Shown: piece by piece, positions 12,620-24,449 of the stretch
Numbering within the stretch: the first letter of the stretch is position 1
Layout of the letters: each line of letters begins with the position of its first letter
DNA from: Parasponia andersonii
Lineage: Eukaryota; Streptophyta; Magnoliopsida; Rosales; Cannabaceae
Assembly (NCBI GenBank): GCA_002914805.1
Contig: JXTB01000119.1
Coordinates: forward strand, 793,060-857,059
Reading direction: 5' to 3'
DNA: 64,000 bases
The notes under the pieces: model-generated
The model's database searches: none
Told to the model about the DNA's origin: nothing
What the model saw: the letters and a program-made list of their open reading frames with translations, nothing else
Made by a program: the position numbers and the translations under genes

Positions 12620-13570
12620 CAAGTTGACTTAGATTTCCGTTGATTTTTTTCTTTTACCCCTTTTTTTTTTTTTTGTTTATTTCATTCACTTTTTGATATA
12701 TTTGCTAAACACGGTGGTGCGTGAAGTCCACTAGGCCACCTGACATGTTTCCTATAACCCAAGTTTTTCATGAAGAGCCATTTTTAGAGTAGATGGCCAT
12801 AACACGGCGAGTGTTGGGTTGGGACCCCAAAACTCTGCATTTCGTTTTGTGTATAGAATTCAATCCAATATTCTTCTCCCATAATGTATTAATGTGTTAG
12901 TGGAGAAAACATAGCTGTATTCCATCTAGCTGGTAGTACAATTCGCAATCTGATAAATGATAATATATAAATGGTGTTGGTGTACTAGATCCTTCCTACC
13001 AAGTAGCCAATATCCACTTCAATTATAGCTCCACGCATAGGTGTGGGCCTGGGTAAGATTTTTCTCTTATCTCGTTGATCCACATTTTGGAGAGACTTGA
13101 AAAGTATGAGTATCTCCGGCCTCCACTACTCTCACATTAATAATAGGACTCTATCTCTGTATCAGTTTCCGTTAAAAATAAAATTCAAATGTAAAGTTGC
13201 AACACTCCAAAGATGGCAATTGGGAATAAGGAAACTCCAATTCCTATCCGTGATTTCAAATCTGGGTTTTTATTAGATTGCAGCCAATATGGTCCTGGGG
13301 CCTAATTTGGACTTTGTTGTAGGTTAAGATAGATAGAATGGAAAATGTTATGGTTACAATATTAATTTAGCTTTGCGCTCTATTCTTGAAGGATCAAACC
13401 GGCCCAACACCAAAGGGAAAATTCTTTTCATTAAAACTCAGATGATCAGATAATTATGGAAATCTAATACCCGAAGGATCGATGGAGATGTGCATTATGA
13501 GGAGCCGATCAGATAGGTTGGGTGGCATAAATCATCAAGGCCATTACTGGACGCTACCAAAGCGTTATTC
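12620..13570. other. Intergenic, no gene seen
   Basis: It may include the promoter of the pectinesterase gene, but no coding exon with a signal peptide was recognised right of the gap. A pyrimidine tract sits at 12645-12685. Confidence 0.45.
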
Positions 13571-13576
13571 AAGAAA

Positions 13577-13830
13577 AACGACACCGATATTAAAGAACGA
13601 CATTAACCTCAACAATCTTGAACGACAATACTCGAAACACAACATAACAAAACCGAGACAAAATTGCTAAACAAGCAAATAATAATATGTAAACATAGTC
13701 AGTGAAAACGACTAGACAGCAGGAAAATTGAGAAAACGACAATCACATTACGAACGCAAAAATATATGAACCACGACATGAATATAAAACGTCATTAACT
13801 GGAAATGACAGCCATCATAAAACGACACGA
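13577..13830 (+). repeat. AACGACA periodic array 2
   Basis: Exact AACGACA words at 13577, 13596 and 13621, then AACGAC(A) words near 13700, 13733 and 13819 and near-matches between them (AATGACA, CACGACA, AACGTCA). All lie on the + strand in A-rich context. Close neighbours are about 15-25 bases apart. It has the look of a decayed short-unit tandem repeat. Confidence 0.5.
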
Positions 13831-14045
13831 ACTGTGAAAAAAATGAAAAAAAAAAAGAAAAAAAAGAAGGAAGTAGAAAGATCACTTTTGAAACACTGTT
13901 AAAAGAAAAAAGAAATAATCAACAATTAAAATTTGAAAGAAATTAAGAAAAGTGTTGTGCGATCTAAAATCTATATGTTGGTCAATGCCAAAAAGGGAAA
14001 GTTAGCGACCAAGTTGAACGGGTTAGATCGCATATGAATTTTTCT

Positions 14046-14115
14046 GATTGAAGTGCGACATCCTTCGAATGAGTTAAGTACGATCTCCTCCGAATGAATT
14101 AAGTGCGACCAGTAT
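14046..14115 (+). repeat. Three-unit short tandem repeat
   Basis: AAGTGCGA at 14051, AAGTACGA at 14075 and AAGTGCGA at 14101 give a period of 24-26 bases. TCCGAATGAATTAAG-like sequence joins the units. Confidence 0.55.
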
Positions 14116-14640
14116 GAAAAGGAAACTAGATCAAGTTTCATCAAACGGGTAATCTACAAAGAAAGGGAAACAAGTTTCTGAATGGAGATCGACCAATCAT
14201 TTCATTTAAGTTATTACTTAATTATATTGTTACTCGAATTGTATTTTCTGATTACATACTTACCCGTTTTCATAAATGGGAAACACTGAGCCACCCTCAC
14301 CTATATGAATGGAGCTTAGTGTTGTTATAAAAACTTCTGGACTATACACTATACTCTTTATAGATTCTGACATTGAGACTTAACGAAACTCTTGTAATTC
14401 TCTAGAAAATAGTGGAAAATAGTGGACGTAGACTCATCTTTTTTGGGTTGAACCATTATAAAATTCTTGTCTTCTTTTTTGCTTTGATTTATCGATCATT
14501 TTCTCACACAAGTCACATCTTACAATTTCCTAAATTCATTGTTGACAAAACTTCCGTCAACAAAAAATAAATACAAAATCAAGAAAAGAAGGAAATTAAT
14601 AGGAAAATAACCCACCACCAAGTAAATCATAACTTTAGAA

Positions 14641-14735
14641 AACGACGGCAACTATTAACAGACAAAAATGACAATTACATCAAGTATACAAAATGGAGAA
14701 ACGACAACAACGAAATTATACGAACAACGACACAA
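14641..14735 (+). repeat. AACGACA periodic array 3
   Basis: AACGACG at 14641, AATGACA at 14667, and AACGACA at 14700 and 14726, in the same strand sense as arrays 2 and 4. It directly abuts the DNA element that starts at 14753. Confidence 0.45.
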
Positions 14736-14752
14736 GATTCGTAGATCGAGAA

Positions 14753-15112
14753 GGGCAATTTTTAGTCCTTATATATCCTAAATCCTATTTTAGTCTCTTA
14801 ATTTTGAAATGTCTAACAATGCGCTGGTCTTCTTTTGGTTCTTGACCTTATTAATTAGCACATTTTTCTACCTAATTGTGTTTTATAGTCTTAAGTTTTG
14901 TATCTTGCTCTTATTTCATATAATCTTGTTATAAACTAGGGTTTAAATCTGGTATAAAAATAGCATAATTCAGGATAGCACTACAGTGTGATATGGAATG
15001 TTCAGGAATCAAACTAAGATAAATCATATTTAAGGACTAAATCTGGAACATTTTAAAAGTCATGTATCAAACCAGATTTTAAGTTATTCAGTGACTAAAA
15101 TAAAATTATCCC
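14753..15112. mobile_element. Non-autonomous DNA transposon with GGG...CCC ends
   Basis: The left end reads GGGCAATTTTTAGTCC and the right end, inverted, reads GGGATAATTTTATTTTAGTC, giving short imperfect terminal inverted repeats. The flanking 9-mers, GATCGAGAA (14744-14752) and AAATGAGAA (15113-15121), agree at 6 of 9 positions, which could be a worn 9-bp Mutator-type target duplication. There is no coding capacity. A similar kind of sequence continues at 15380-15720. Confidence 0.5.
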
Positions 15113-16194
15113 AAATGAGAAAAAAGTCCAAACCGACAGCAATTGGTTGATAAAAGCTACATTTGCAGTATTGTTTAGCATAGAACTACCAATAATGTTT
15201 ATTGAGTTTTTAGTGTGTGTAAGTTGTTTGTTTGTTTTTTTTTTTTTTTCAGGCATAAAATTAAGTCCTGATTGTATTGATGCTGTTACAAAAAGTTCCT
15301 CACTCAAAGTGTAGTCGATGCCTTTTTCAAAAAAACAATTAAGTTGAATTATATTGAGTGAGGAGCATTCATATTAAAAAAATAAATTGTCGACTTTATT
15401 TTTCCTAAAATGCATTAGGTTCAGTTAATTTAGCTGTAAATTTTTTTTAAAAAAAGTACAAATCTTATTTCGATACATGATTTTTATAATGTCCCAAATT
15501 TGGCACCGAACTTTGTTTTTGTTTCAATTTTGACCTATGAATTTTCAGACGTCTTATTATATTGCTTCAATTAATAATGTCTTATTGTTCAATTTTTGAC
15601 TATTAGTTTATAATAAGATTGTGCAACCTAAGACAAAAAGATCGTCCATAACTTAGCTGCCAGCTATGGACATTATGGGACATTCTAAAGGATAGAGACC
15701 AAAATGAAATTTAGATTATTTTTTTAGACTAAAAACAAAAGCAATTTAAAAATTAATAACTATTATTCACATGGTCTCAAAAAATAAAATAAAATAAAAT
15801 AAAATAAAATCATCCTTGTCTCAACCTCCCAGCTGAAAAAGAAAAAGAAAAATAGAAAATAGAGAGATAGAAGGGTATGACCATTGCCCATTGGTCACCG
15901 ATGAGTTAGAGCCGAAGAATGTTATAGATCAAGTGGAATACCATCATCCCAAGTAAAAGTATGGTCCATAATTAAAGACCCAAGTCAAAGTTTCTTGCGT
16001 ACCAACTCTCTCATCTGATATTCATTTCTTCTCAGTTTCCACTAAAATTTTTGTAGAATATCAATTATCATTGACCATTGACCATTGACCAACACGGACG
16101 TCCGCTAAATCCAAGTCAAACAAACAAATCAGAGCGAAGGGTGGTGTCTGCCATTACCCCCAGTAAACCGACATGGAAGACGAAACAATCAATC

Positions 16195-16660
16195 AAAACG
16201 ACAATAATGAAAATTAACGACATTAATGTTTTAAAACGACAACAGTTAGAAAACGACAGTAATTGGAAAACTACAACTGCTAGAAACGAAAAGAATCTAA
16301 AAACAATCGTCAACATATAAAACGATAGCAATCAGAAAACGACGTCAACGTAATAAAGAAGCAATCATCAATATATAACATGATGACAATCAGAAACGAC
16401 GAATATATTAAGAAACGATATCAGCGTAATAAAGACAATGACTTTCAAAAAACGACATAACCTTAGAATCCACTTCCACCGTTTTACAAAACGATAGAAA
16501 CTATTAAAATTGAGTAATTTGACATATGAAAGCGCAAATCAACGACAAATGTTTTTTTTAAAAAAAAAAAGACCAAGCTATATAACAAAATGACACGAAC
16601 TTTAGAAAACGACATGAGACCTGAAAAACGAAAACAACTCATAAACGGACAGCAATTAGT
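16195..16660 (+). repeat. AACGACA periodic array 4 (clearest)
   Basis: AACGACA begins at 16197, 16216, 16235 and 16252, followed by one-mismatch units at 16269 (AACTACA) and 16285 (AACGAAA), so spacing is 16-19 bases. The pattern continues with AACGATA at 16321, AACGACG at 16338 and 16395, and AACGATA at 16414, then thins out to AACGACA words near 16454 and 16605. Each word is preceded by an A-run. An 80-codon frame at 16078-16320 reads through the array but shows no protein-like character beyond the repeat. Confidence 0.6.
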
Positions 16661-17079
16661 TACGTAATAAGTCTTATTAATTTAAGGGGAGCCTTTTGTG
16701 GGGAGAAGCAGAGAAATCTAGAATGAATCATGTGCTTATAAGTTATGTCGTTTCTTCTTTCCTTGTCTTAATTATTGACAGCATGGATCAGCATATATAA
16801 TAAAGTCCTGATTTAATAGTTGCCATATTAATTCAACAACTCATGCAGTCTCAGCTGATGCAGCCGGAAGCCCCGGAAATTGTTGAAAAATGGAGTGTTT
16901 AGCTATCATTATCGTAAACCATTTCAATGTCGTAATTATTATCGCCTTTATCTTTCCAATAAAATAAAAAACCATCTTTCGGATTAAGAAAATATCATCC
17001 TTATCCATCATAAAAATAAATAAATAAACTTTCGGCCTGCTAGGTAACCCTTAGATATGGCCCATAGAAGACAAAATGT

Positions 17080-17560
17080 CCCAATTTTTTTTTTTTTTGG
17101 GTGGGCTTTAAGGTATAAGGTGAAAAGCAAAAACAATTACAAATATACGGTAGTCTAAAATAATTCAATTTGTGTACAGGACGCGGCTGTCATTTTTGTA
17201 AAAGAAAATGAAAAAAACATGACCTTAGTTATATATTTAAAAAAATGAAAAGTAAACACTGAAATATGATGGTTTAGTCCCTGGCTGTAGTTACTCGTAC
17301 CAAGCCAATAATTTGAATCCCACACCTTCATTTTAATTTTTTTTTTCATTTCTTTTTTCAACTTTTTTTTTTTTTCATTTTTCTTTTTCACTTTTTTTTT
17401 GGGGTTTCCTATTAACTTCTCATTTTAATTTTTTTTTTTCTGGGGGAGTCATATACTCTGTTACTTTTCTTTACTATATTTTAGTTTTTTTCCCTTTCAT
17501 TCTTTTCAGAGGACCAAAAAATCTTTCATTCTTTTTTTCTTTTTAAATTTTTCAGGGACC
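17080..17560. repeat. Pyrimidine-rich low-complexity tract
   Basis: Long T-runs broken by CATTT, CACTTT and CTTT words. Minus-strand frames here are lysine-rich by composition only and were not accepted as genes. Confidence 0.6.
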
Positions 17561-17719
17561 ACAAATTCCCTGCAAGATAAAGCATGAGTGAGTAATAAAC
17601 TACAATTATTTTTTTAATTAGTTATCAGTTATTAATTCATTTGTTATCATTTTCTTATTTTTTGTCCCATTTTTCTTTCTTTAACACTCTTTTTTGTTTT
17701 TTTTCCCTCTCTTTGGGAT

Positions 17720-18190
17720 AATGAGTTACAATTATTAATAGGAAAAATGGTTATTAGTTAACAATTGAAATTAGTTAATGGTTACTAGTTACTAATTATC
17801 AATTTGGATTGGTTACTGATTATCAGTTACTAATTCTACTAGTTACTAATTTAGAATTGATCACTAGTTACCAGTTACCATATCTACATGTCCTGACTAC
17901 TAATTTGGGTTCCTAGTTTATCTATTTTGTTTTTAAATTTTTTCCCTTTTCTTTTTTTTTTTTTTTCCCTTTCTCATTGAGCCATTGAAACAATTTTTTT
18001 TCTTTTTTTTTGAGCTATTATCTTTTTTTTTTTTTTACCATATATCAGTATACAATATAGTTACTAGTTACCACTAATTCGTTACTTTGATTTTTATTAG
18101 ATTGCTTACTAATTATTAGTTACTAATGACTAAAATCATTACTAATTATTCTAGTTACCAGTTACTAATTTGCTTATTGGTTTCCAAATT
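17720..18190. repeat. Degenerate GTTACTAGTTAC repeat region
   Basis: Variants of TTACTAGTTACTAATT recur many times (for example near 17788, 17855, 18060, 18118 and 18155), interrupted by T-rich tracts at 17940-18040. The word contains the palindromes ACTAGT and GTTAC...GTTAC direct halves. It looks like a worn simple or minisatellite repeat. Confidence 0.55.
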
Positions 18191-19189
18191 AGTAGGTAAT
18201 TATATAATATTAGGATAGTTAGGTTCCTGGAAAGGGTTTGAGTTTTCAATATTAATGTTCTAAAGATGGTTTTGGGCAAGTTCCAAGTGTCATGATCGCC
18301 AACGGTTTGGTACATGTAATGGAATTATGGATATAATATTAGATCTAATTCATTAATAATTTAACTATTTTTTCATTGAATTGAACGCATATATAGCTAT
18401 TTGGTCTACTTGCTTCTAAGACCAAATTAATTAAGAGTGGCTTCAAGGTTGCGGCCGTTAGTGCTTCAAATGAGGAAGCCTTTGAATGTCTCATTAACAA
18501 TACTTATAAATCAACATTAAGTAAATTGTGTTGGCCCACGTCCTGGCCCCTTCTATTGTTCAATTATTAAGGTTCAACACGTTTTCATTCTGTTAAAACG
18601 TAACCCAAGTCACGAGGCTGCGACGCTTATAATTTAATACTAAATATTAACACTGAAAACGTCCTTCTAGAATATTAACATGAATATTTAATCTTTTTTT
18701 TTTTTCATATATATAACATGAATAATTAATCTCACATTATGTACATTGTACAAGTTCTTATTCATTTTCAAAAAGTTAATATTAGTGCACGTACACATGT
18801 AAATGGAAGCAATATCTTTTATTTCACATAAATATTATTCAGTCTTCATCCTGGCCTCTTGATTGTACTAATTCAATTACATATAGTTACGTACAAGAAA
18901 GCCGAATCTAGATTCTACAAGAAAGCTAAATTAACACTACAAATAAAAGGCTAAGTTGAACAAATTAAAGTTATGGCCAATTTTTTTGGCTTAAAAGAAA
19001 AAAAGAAAATTAAAAAAAAAAAGGTGTATGTTTCTTTCTCTCGCCACCTAAGTTGTCAAATTAATTCTTGCAACATCAGCTACATTTATATGTATTTGTC
19101 ACGGAATCTCAAATGCGTCACGTAAGCAAATTCTTTTGATATATCATATATGTATTGTTTGTTACTATTATTAGACATTAATTTAGTCT
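18191..19189. other. Intergenic, 3' flank of the MYB gene
   Basis: No gene is seen. The rightmost few hundred bases probably hold the 3' untranslated region of the leftward-reading MYB gene. Confidence 0.45.
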
Positions 19190-20489
19190 TCATTGCAAAG
19201 CTGTCTCTAAAAACCGTAGATCTTCTTCGCTCCACCAATTCTCCAATGAGTCCCCACCACTTAACCAATTGTCGTTTTGCCCATATCCTTGAATATCCGC
19301 CCCGTACCCGTATTGGTATGAAGTACCTGACCCATTTTCTGTCGGGCTACCACCCGATGGGTTCGGGTTACCATAGTCAGTTTGGTCCGAAACCGACGAC
19401 AATTGGGCCTCCGACGTGTCGGACGAAGTGCCGGACATGTCGGGCCTGGAATTCGGGACGACCAAGTTGGAGCCCCATTGGCCGACCCCACCTAAATCAG
19501 AGGATCCGGTAGCGGGTTGGGCCGCGGGAGACGAATCGGATCGACCCGCCTGGATCCGTTCGATTAAACGGGGAATCCATACGTAACGCATGGCGTCTTG
19601 GAATTGTTTGCTGTTGACGTCACATTTGAGTTGCTTCGCTTGCTTTTGGACTCTGGTTCGCCAATAGTTCTTGATCTCGTTGTCCGTTCTACCGGGGAGG
19701 TATTGGGCTATTTTGGACCACCTATACATTTAATAATTTCATTTTAAGTCACATCGCATTAATACTTACATGATCATATATATTATAGTCATTAAATATC
19801 GCAACACCGCGAAAAATCTAAACTAAAAATATCGTTCCAAAAAAATAATAATAATAAAAAATATATAATATATAATATTAAAAAAAGGGCAGTAATAAGT
19901 ACCGGTTGCCCCAGCGAGAATGAAGTTCAAGAATCAAAAGCTGTTCTTGGAGCGTAATGTTTCCTCGTCGGACGCTTGGACGCAAGTAGTTTAACCATCT
20001 CAATCTGCAGCTTTTACCAGTTCGTTTTAGCCCTGTTTTTATTATTCATTGTCACACCCAAAAAAAAAAAAAAGAAAGATTAGAGAACTATAAATTAGGG
20101 GATGATAAGAAGTACCGAATAATTAATTTACATTAATTAGTAATTAACTCAGGACTAGGAATAATCTCTGCTAGTACCCAGAATTAGGTTTCACTAAAAA
20201 AAAAAAAAAAAAGATATTTTCCGAGACATAGTTGTTGAATTAATTGAAGCTTTATATTTATGGGTTTGAAATACTATATTATAAGAAAATAATAAATAAT
20301 AAAGGTACCTGCATGGCGGGCTAGGGAGTTCCAGCGACCTTCACCATGGATGGAAACGTAATTGAAGAGCATGGAGTCCTCCTCAACTGTCCATGGACCC
20401 TTCCTTAGGTCCACTTGATCTTCTTCACTTATTTGTTGAGTACTACTTAAAGACCCATATAATTGATCTCCCACCGGACTAATATCCAT
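19190..20489 (-). CDS. R2R3-MYB transcription factor, MYB62/MYB116/MYB108-like
   Basis: A nuclear DNA-binding regulator. Exons on the minus strand are 20489-20309, 20032-19903 and 19721-19190 (181+130+532 = 843 bases, 280 residues), with GT/AG junctions in the canonical R2R3-MYB positions, including the conserved 130-base middle exon. R2 starts at [10 protein letters not shown] (29-38) with W33, W53 and W73. R3 runs from about 84 to 130 with I86 in place of the first tryptophan, then W105 and W124. The segment after R3, [18 protein letters not shown], followed by [13 protein letters not shown], is typical of the MYB62/MYB116/MYB2/MYB108 group, whose members act in phosphate-starvation, jasmonate or stress and anther programmes. 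The C-terminal part is rich in S, G, N and D and ends in an acidic-aromatic stretch ([13 protein letters not shown]) that could activate transcription. No break is seen. A dead tandem copy lies at 29.8-33.5 kb. Confidence 0.93.
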
Positions 20490-20689
20490 TGATATATGAA
20501 TATATATATATATATATATATGTATCTGATATTATGTTTTCAAGCTAGGTAGCTCAAACCAAAGAGGGTATTAAAAGAGAGATCTATGGAATATTAGTAC
20601 GGAGGTAAGAGCTAGCTAGGAGTAATTCTGTATTTGGGGTAAAGTTTAGTTGAATTGGATTAATGTGTTAGGAGATGGATTGGATGAGA

Positions 20690-20706
20690 AAGGATATATA
20701 TAGAGA
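20690..20706 (-). promoter_or_regulatory. TATA box of the MYB gene
   Basis: Read on the minus strand this is CTCTATATATATCC, about 200 bases upstream of the start codon at 20489. That would allow a leader of about 170 bases. A second (TA)n run at 20500-20521 lies inside the likely leader. Confidence 0.4.
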
Positions 20707-20909
20707 GGTCTAAAGATGGGGATTGGACTGAAAATTAATCCTAGTAAGAAGAAAAAAGTGACGCATACAAGTATGATGTGTGATGTGTGATTTGTGATTG
20801 AACGCGGCACAGGAGAGAAGATAATTATAAATAATAATACTGAAATTAATATTCTACCTTTCTCAATATTATATATACTGCGTAACATTTTGTTTCGGGT
20901 TTGACCCAT

Positions 20910-23900
20910 TGACTATTGGGTCTACCCCTCAAGCACGCGGACATTAACATACTTCTAGACAAGTACTTTCTAACACTACTTGTACGTGTTTTTCTTTTGG
21001 TTCTCCTAATAATTGTAACAGTAGGTACGTTTCAATGGTAAGAAGATATGTATCCTAGTGGTCCCTTTTAAATTGTAAACATGTAATTATTTCTATTCCA
21101 AGTAGTCTTTTTTTATTCTTTAATTCATTATTAACTTCTATATTAGTTCAAAGGCCTAGTCGTACTATGTTTTGCACCATGTGAATATAATGTGTTAGCG
21201 TTCACGACCGATCGAGGTTTTCGTGGGAATTCATTAAAATAGCTTGTTACCGACCACTATGATAATACTTAACATCTTGTGCTCTAACACTATTTAAATA
21301 TAATATATGTTTGGCTAAACATTACGCACAATAGAGTCGTGACATTGGCCCATAGTTTGATCATAGTCCTCCCCAAGGGATGGTGTTGACTACATATAAT
21401 TCTAGAGATGATCAGAAATGTCAGTCAAAAAAAACAAACCAATTTTTTAACTTTTTTTTTTCCTATAAAAGACATGAAAACAATAGTAGATGTTTTTTTT
21501 CCAAATAAAAAAGTGTGGTTAATTACTAGTGAATGGTTTTAGTTGTCTCACTTTTTATCATTTATTTTAATTTTAAAGGTTTGTGTATTCTTGCCAAAAC
21601 TATCGACACATAAAGTCTTTTCACGTCTTTGGAATTCAACATCTGTGTTAGGTTGAGTGAGTGAGGGAGGGAATTAGAAAATTGAAATGCAGAAGCAATG
21701 TTTGATTAAATTTGTTCACAGAGTTTTGACATACGATACAATAGAGTCAGCGAACATGGATATCTATATATATATATATGTTTATTTATTGGCATCTAAA
21801 GGCATGAAATTCAACGATTTAACACTCAAAAACCAAATTATATAGGAGAGATTTGGTTAAATAACGGAAAAGTGGTCAACTTTATCGCATCGACGTGTTT
21901 GTTTTCGCCAAAATCTTCGGTTGTATGCCTAATTTATATCTGTTCTATTATTAGTGTACATTGTTTTAGCAGTTTTGACTTTCTAAGACTTAAAATCTGT
22001 TACATAGGCATAGAAAGTTTCAAAATGTTTTCTTGTTTAATTAATCCAATGTCAAACTATTTCATAATTTCAAATTCAGCATGTGATAATGCAAATCAAT
22101 TTGATAATTAAGAAAGGATCACTATCTCTACTACAACTACGTACGTACCTACCCTGGTTTGGTTAGAAGACTGGTTAGCACTACTGCGTCTTGAATGATC
22201 TAATCCATTATATTGTAAAAAGGGTTAGCTTTTTAATTTACTGAGGTTTAATGAGTTTCTTCCCCAATACTATACATATATTATGTGTACTTTTTTTGAT
22301 CCTCTCCATTTAATTTTGAACCTTAGAAAAATTAGTCAAAAGAAAGTCCCATATTAGGAATATAAATATTCTAATAGATAAATAATCTAGAAGAAATTAA
22401 AGCCATTAACAAAGATTGGCACAAATTCTCTTCTTTAGAAGAAATTTCCTTAACTTGCAATCGTTTCTTGTCTCCCAAGCACTACTTGTTATATATAAAC
22501 TTGATCCTTATCCATCGAAGTAGACTAAATAATTACAATAATATTCCTATTATAAGTTAATCGTCATCCAATAAGCCCATATTCTAAAAATTAATTTTCT
22601 TTCATTGGAGGACTACATTATTTCTTGATCTTGTTGATCACTTCATGTAGACCACACATATAAAAAATGAGGCAGTAAAATTATTCCAAAATGTAACAGA
22701 GAGAAAAAGGAAAAGAACGAGTCAAAAATATTCACTAGATTGGTCCCTACATCGATCTTAAATGGATGAGGTATACACATAGTTTTGGGAATAAAAAGTG
22801 TGTAGAATGTGGGGAATCAGTTCAAGGCCTCGAATAAATCCAGCAAAGCCACATATGAAGGATGTTGGTGCCTAATTAATCTAATACGTACTCACTTTTT
22901 GTCAAAACATAGATTGAGGTTTCGGGTTATTGGCATGGCATTATGTTTTGCATATGATGACATCAATTACTTTTGCCTTCCCGAGGAAACCAGTTATTAA
23001 ACAAGTATATTGCTTCCATTATACATAGATTTAATACATTTTTCCTTAAACATGTAATTAAACTGCACAAAATAATGTTTAAATAAGTTTAGATTAATTA
23101 GTTGCGATTAGTAACAACTAGTCATGGAAACTAGTTTTTATATGTATCGACCTATTTATTAATTAATTACAACAAATATACTTTGCCTTTTGCTTTCTGT
23201 TCAAACATTCTAAAGCAGGCCAAAATGCCATTAATATTATTCTTCACAAATGTTTAGTGCCAAACTTTTTCTATGAACCTTTCCTTTAAATCGTAGTGCC
23301 ACTCATGTACCGCGCTATAAAGTTTGAACATAATAGAGTGCACTTGATTGTTTCATGAAACAAGGATACCAGTTTATTATAAATTTAATTACCGCTAAAT
23401 TTGTTTGATATTATCAAGCTACCAGCTCTGAGGACTGGTTCAAATTCCCTATCCCCTTATAAATTATGGATAATGCTAAGTATCTCAACTTATTTATTAA
23501 ATTTAGTAAGTAAATTATCACTATTCAATTAGTAAATACTAATAAATTTATTTATAATAATTTTTAATATACTAATTGAACTTATTAGTATAAAATTTTA
23601 GTAAACTAATTGAGATATCTAGTATTATCTCTAAATTATACATTAAAGGAAGAGGAGAGAATGAGACCGAAATTAGTCAGTCGTGTAATATATATAGCTG
23701 CGGAAGTCTTTTTTTTTTTCCCTCTTATTTCTTTAAAGTAGCACTACTTATACAGCAATAGGGTTCATCTTGAGCCATGAAAACATTAGCCATGAGAGAA
23801 CGTTTTAGATGCTCGAATTGAAAATATCCAATACCTCACCAGACCTCTTCAGGCATCGCGTGTTTTACCATATCTTTGAAGAACTAGAGTTTCTTCATCA

Positions 23901-24228
23901 TTTAATATTTAAAAAAATAAAATAAAAATGCCACCCGCAAATTGAAGAGGTCATGTTTTCAAATACATTCTTATGCATCCGGTTCCATTTTATTAGAAAG
24001 AGTCGGAGAGCAATGCTATTCATCACAAGCCATAATTTTTACAATCCAACTGTCCTCTTTCCATTGAAGCATGACCACATTTTTTCAATATAAAAAATAT
24101 CTTCTAGAGTCCACACTCAAAGATAAAAGGTTGACATACCTCACATGCCTCGGGATGAGCTCGGGACTCGGAATAAAAATATATATATATACATGGTTGC
24201 CAAGGTTTTCTTTTTTCTTCGCGTGGTT
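20910..24228. other. Intergenic, no gene seen
   Basis: AT-rich. Open frames at 21872-22111 and 22809-23000 match no family I know and lack coding composition. (TA)n runs occur near 21765 and at 24177-24191. Confidence 0.45.
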
Positions 24229-24420
24229 ATTTTTTTTTTAATCATCGTTGGATTATCATTACTATCTAATGTCTAACGATGATTCAATAATTATAATAAA
24301 ATACATAAAAAGACGTATATCATTAATTTTTTTTCTCTTTTATATTTTATAATAAAAAAATATTAACTAAATTAATACCTACATATAGGTAAAAAAAAAA
24401 AAAATTTACTGAATTGATGT
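24229..24420 (+). mobile_element. MITE flanked by TA microsatellites (copy 2)
   Basis: It shares with copy 1 the internal segment around AATTATAATAAAA.ACATAAAAAGACG (near 24287-24316) and the terminal ...ATACCTA.ATATAGGTAAA region. A (TA)n run of about 22 bases follows at 24424-24445. The left end is diverged. Confidence 0.6.
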
Positions 24421-24449
24421 TTTATATATATATATATATATATATCCCC

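Noticed and set aside
11612..12643. Long open frames on both strands across the N run
   Set aside because: They are made almost wholly of unknown residues; only 11875-11717 on the minus strand is real coding sequence.
16078..16331. Two open frames on opposite strands at 16.1-16.3 kb
   Set aside because: Both are products of the AACGACA periodic array, with no independent coding evidence.
16195..16660. CRISPR-like reading of the evenly spaced AACGACA words
   Set aside because: The units are about 7 bases with 10-12-base spacers in plant DNA; this is not CRISPR structure.
17155..17391. Lysine-rich minus-strand frame
   Set aside because: It is the antisense of a T-rich tract; compositional only.
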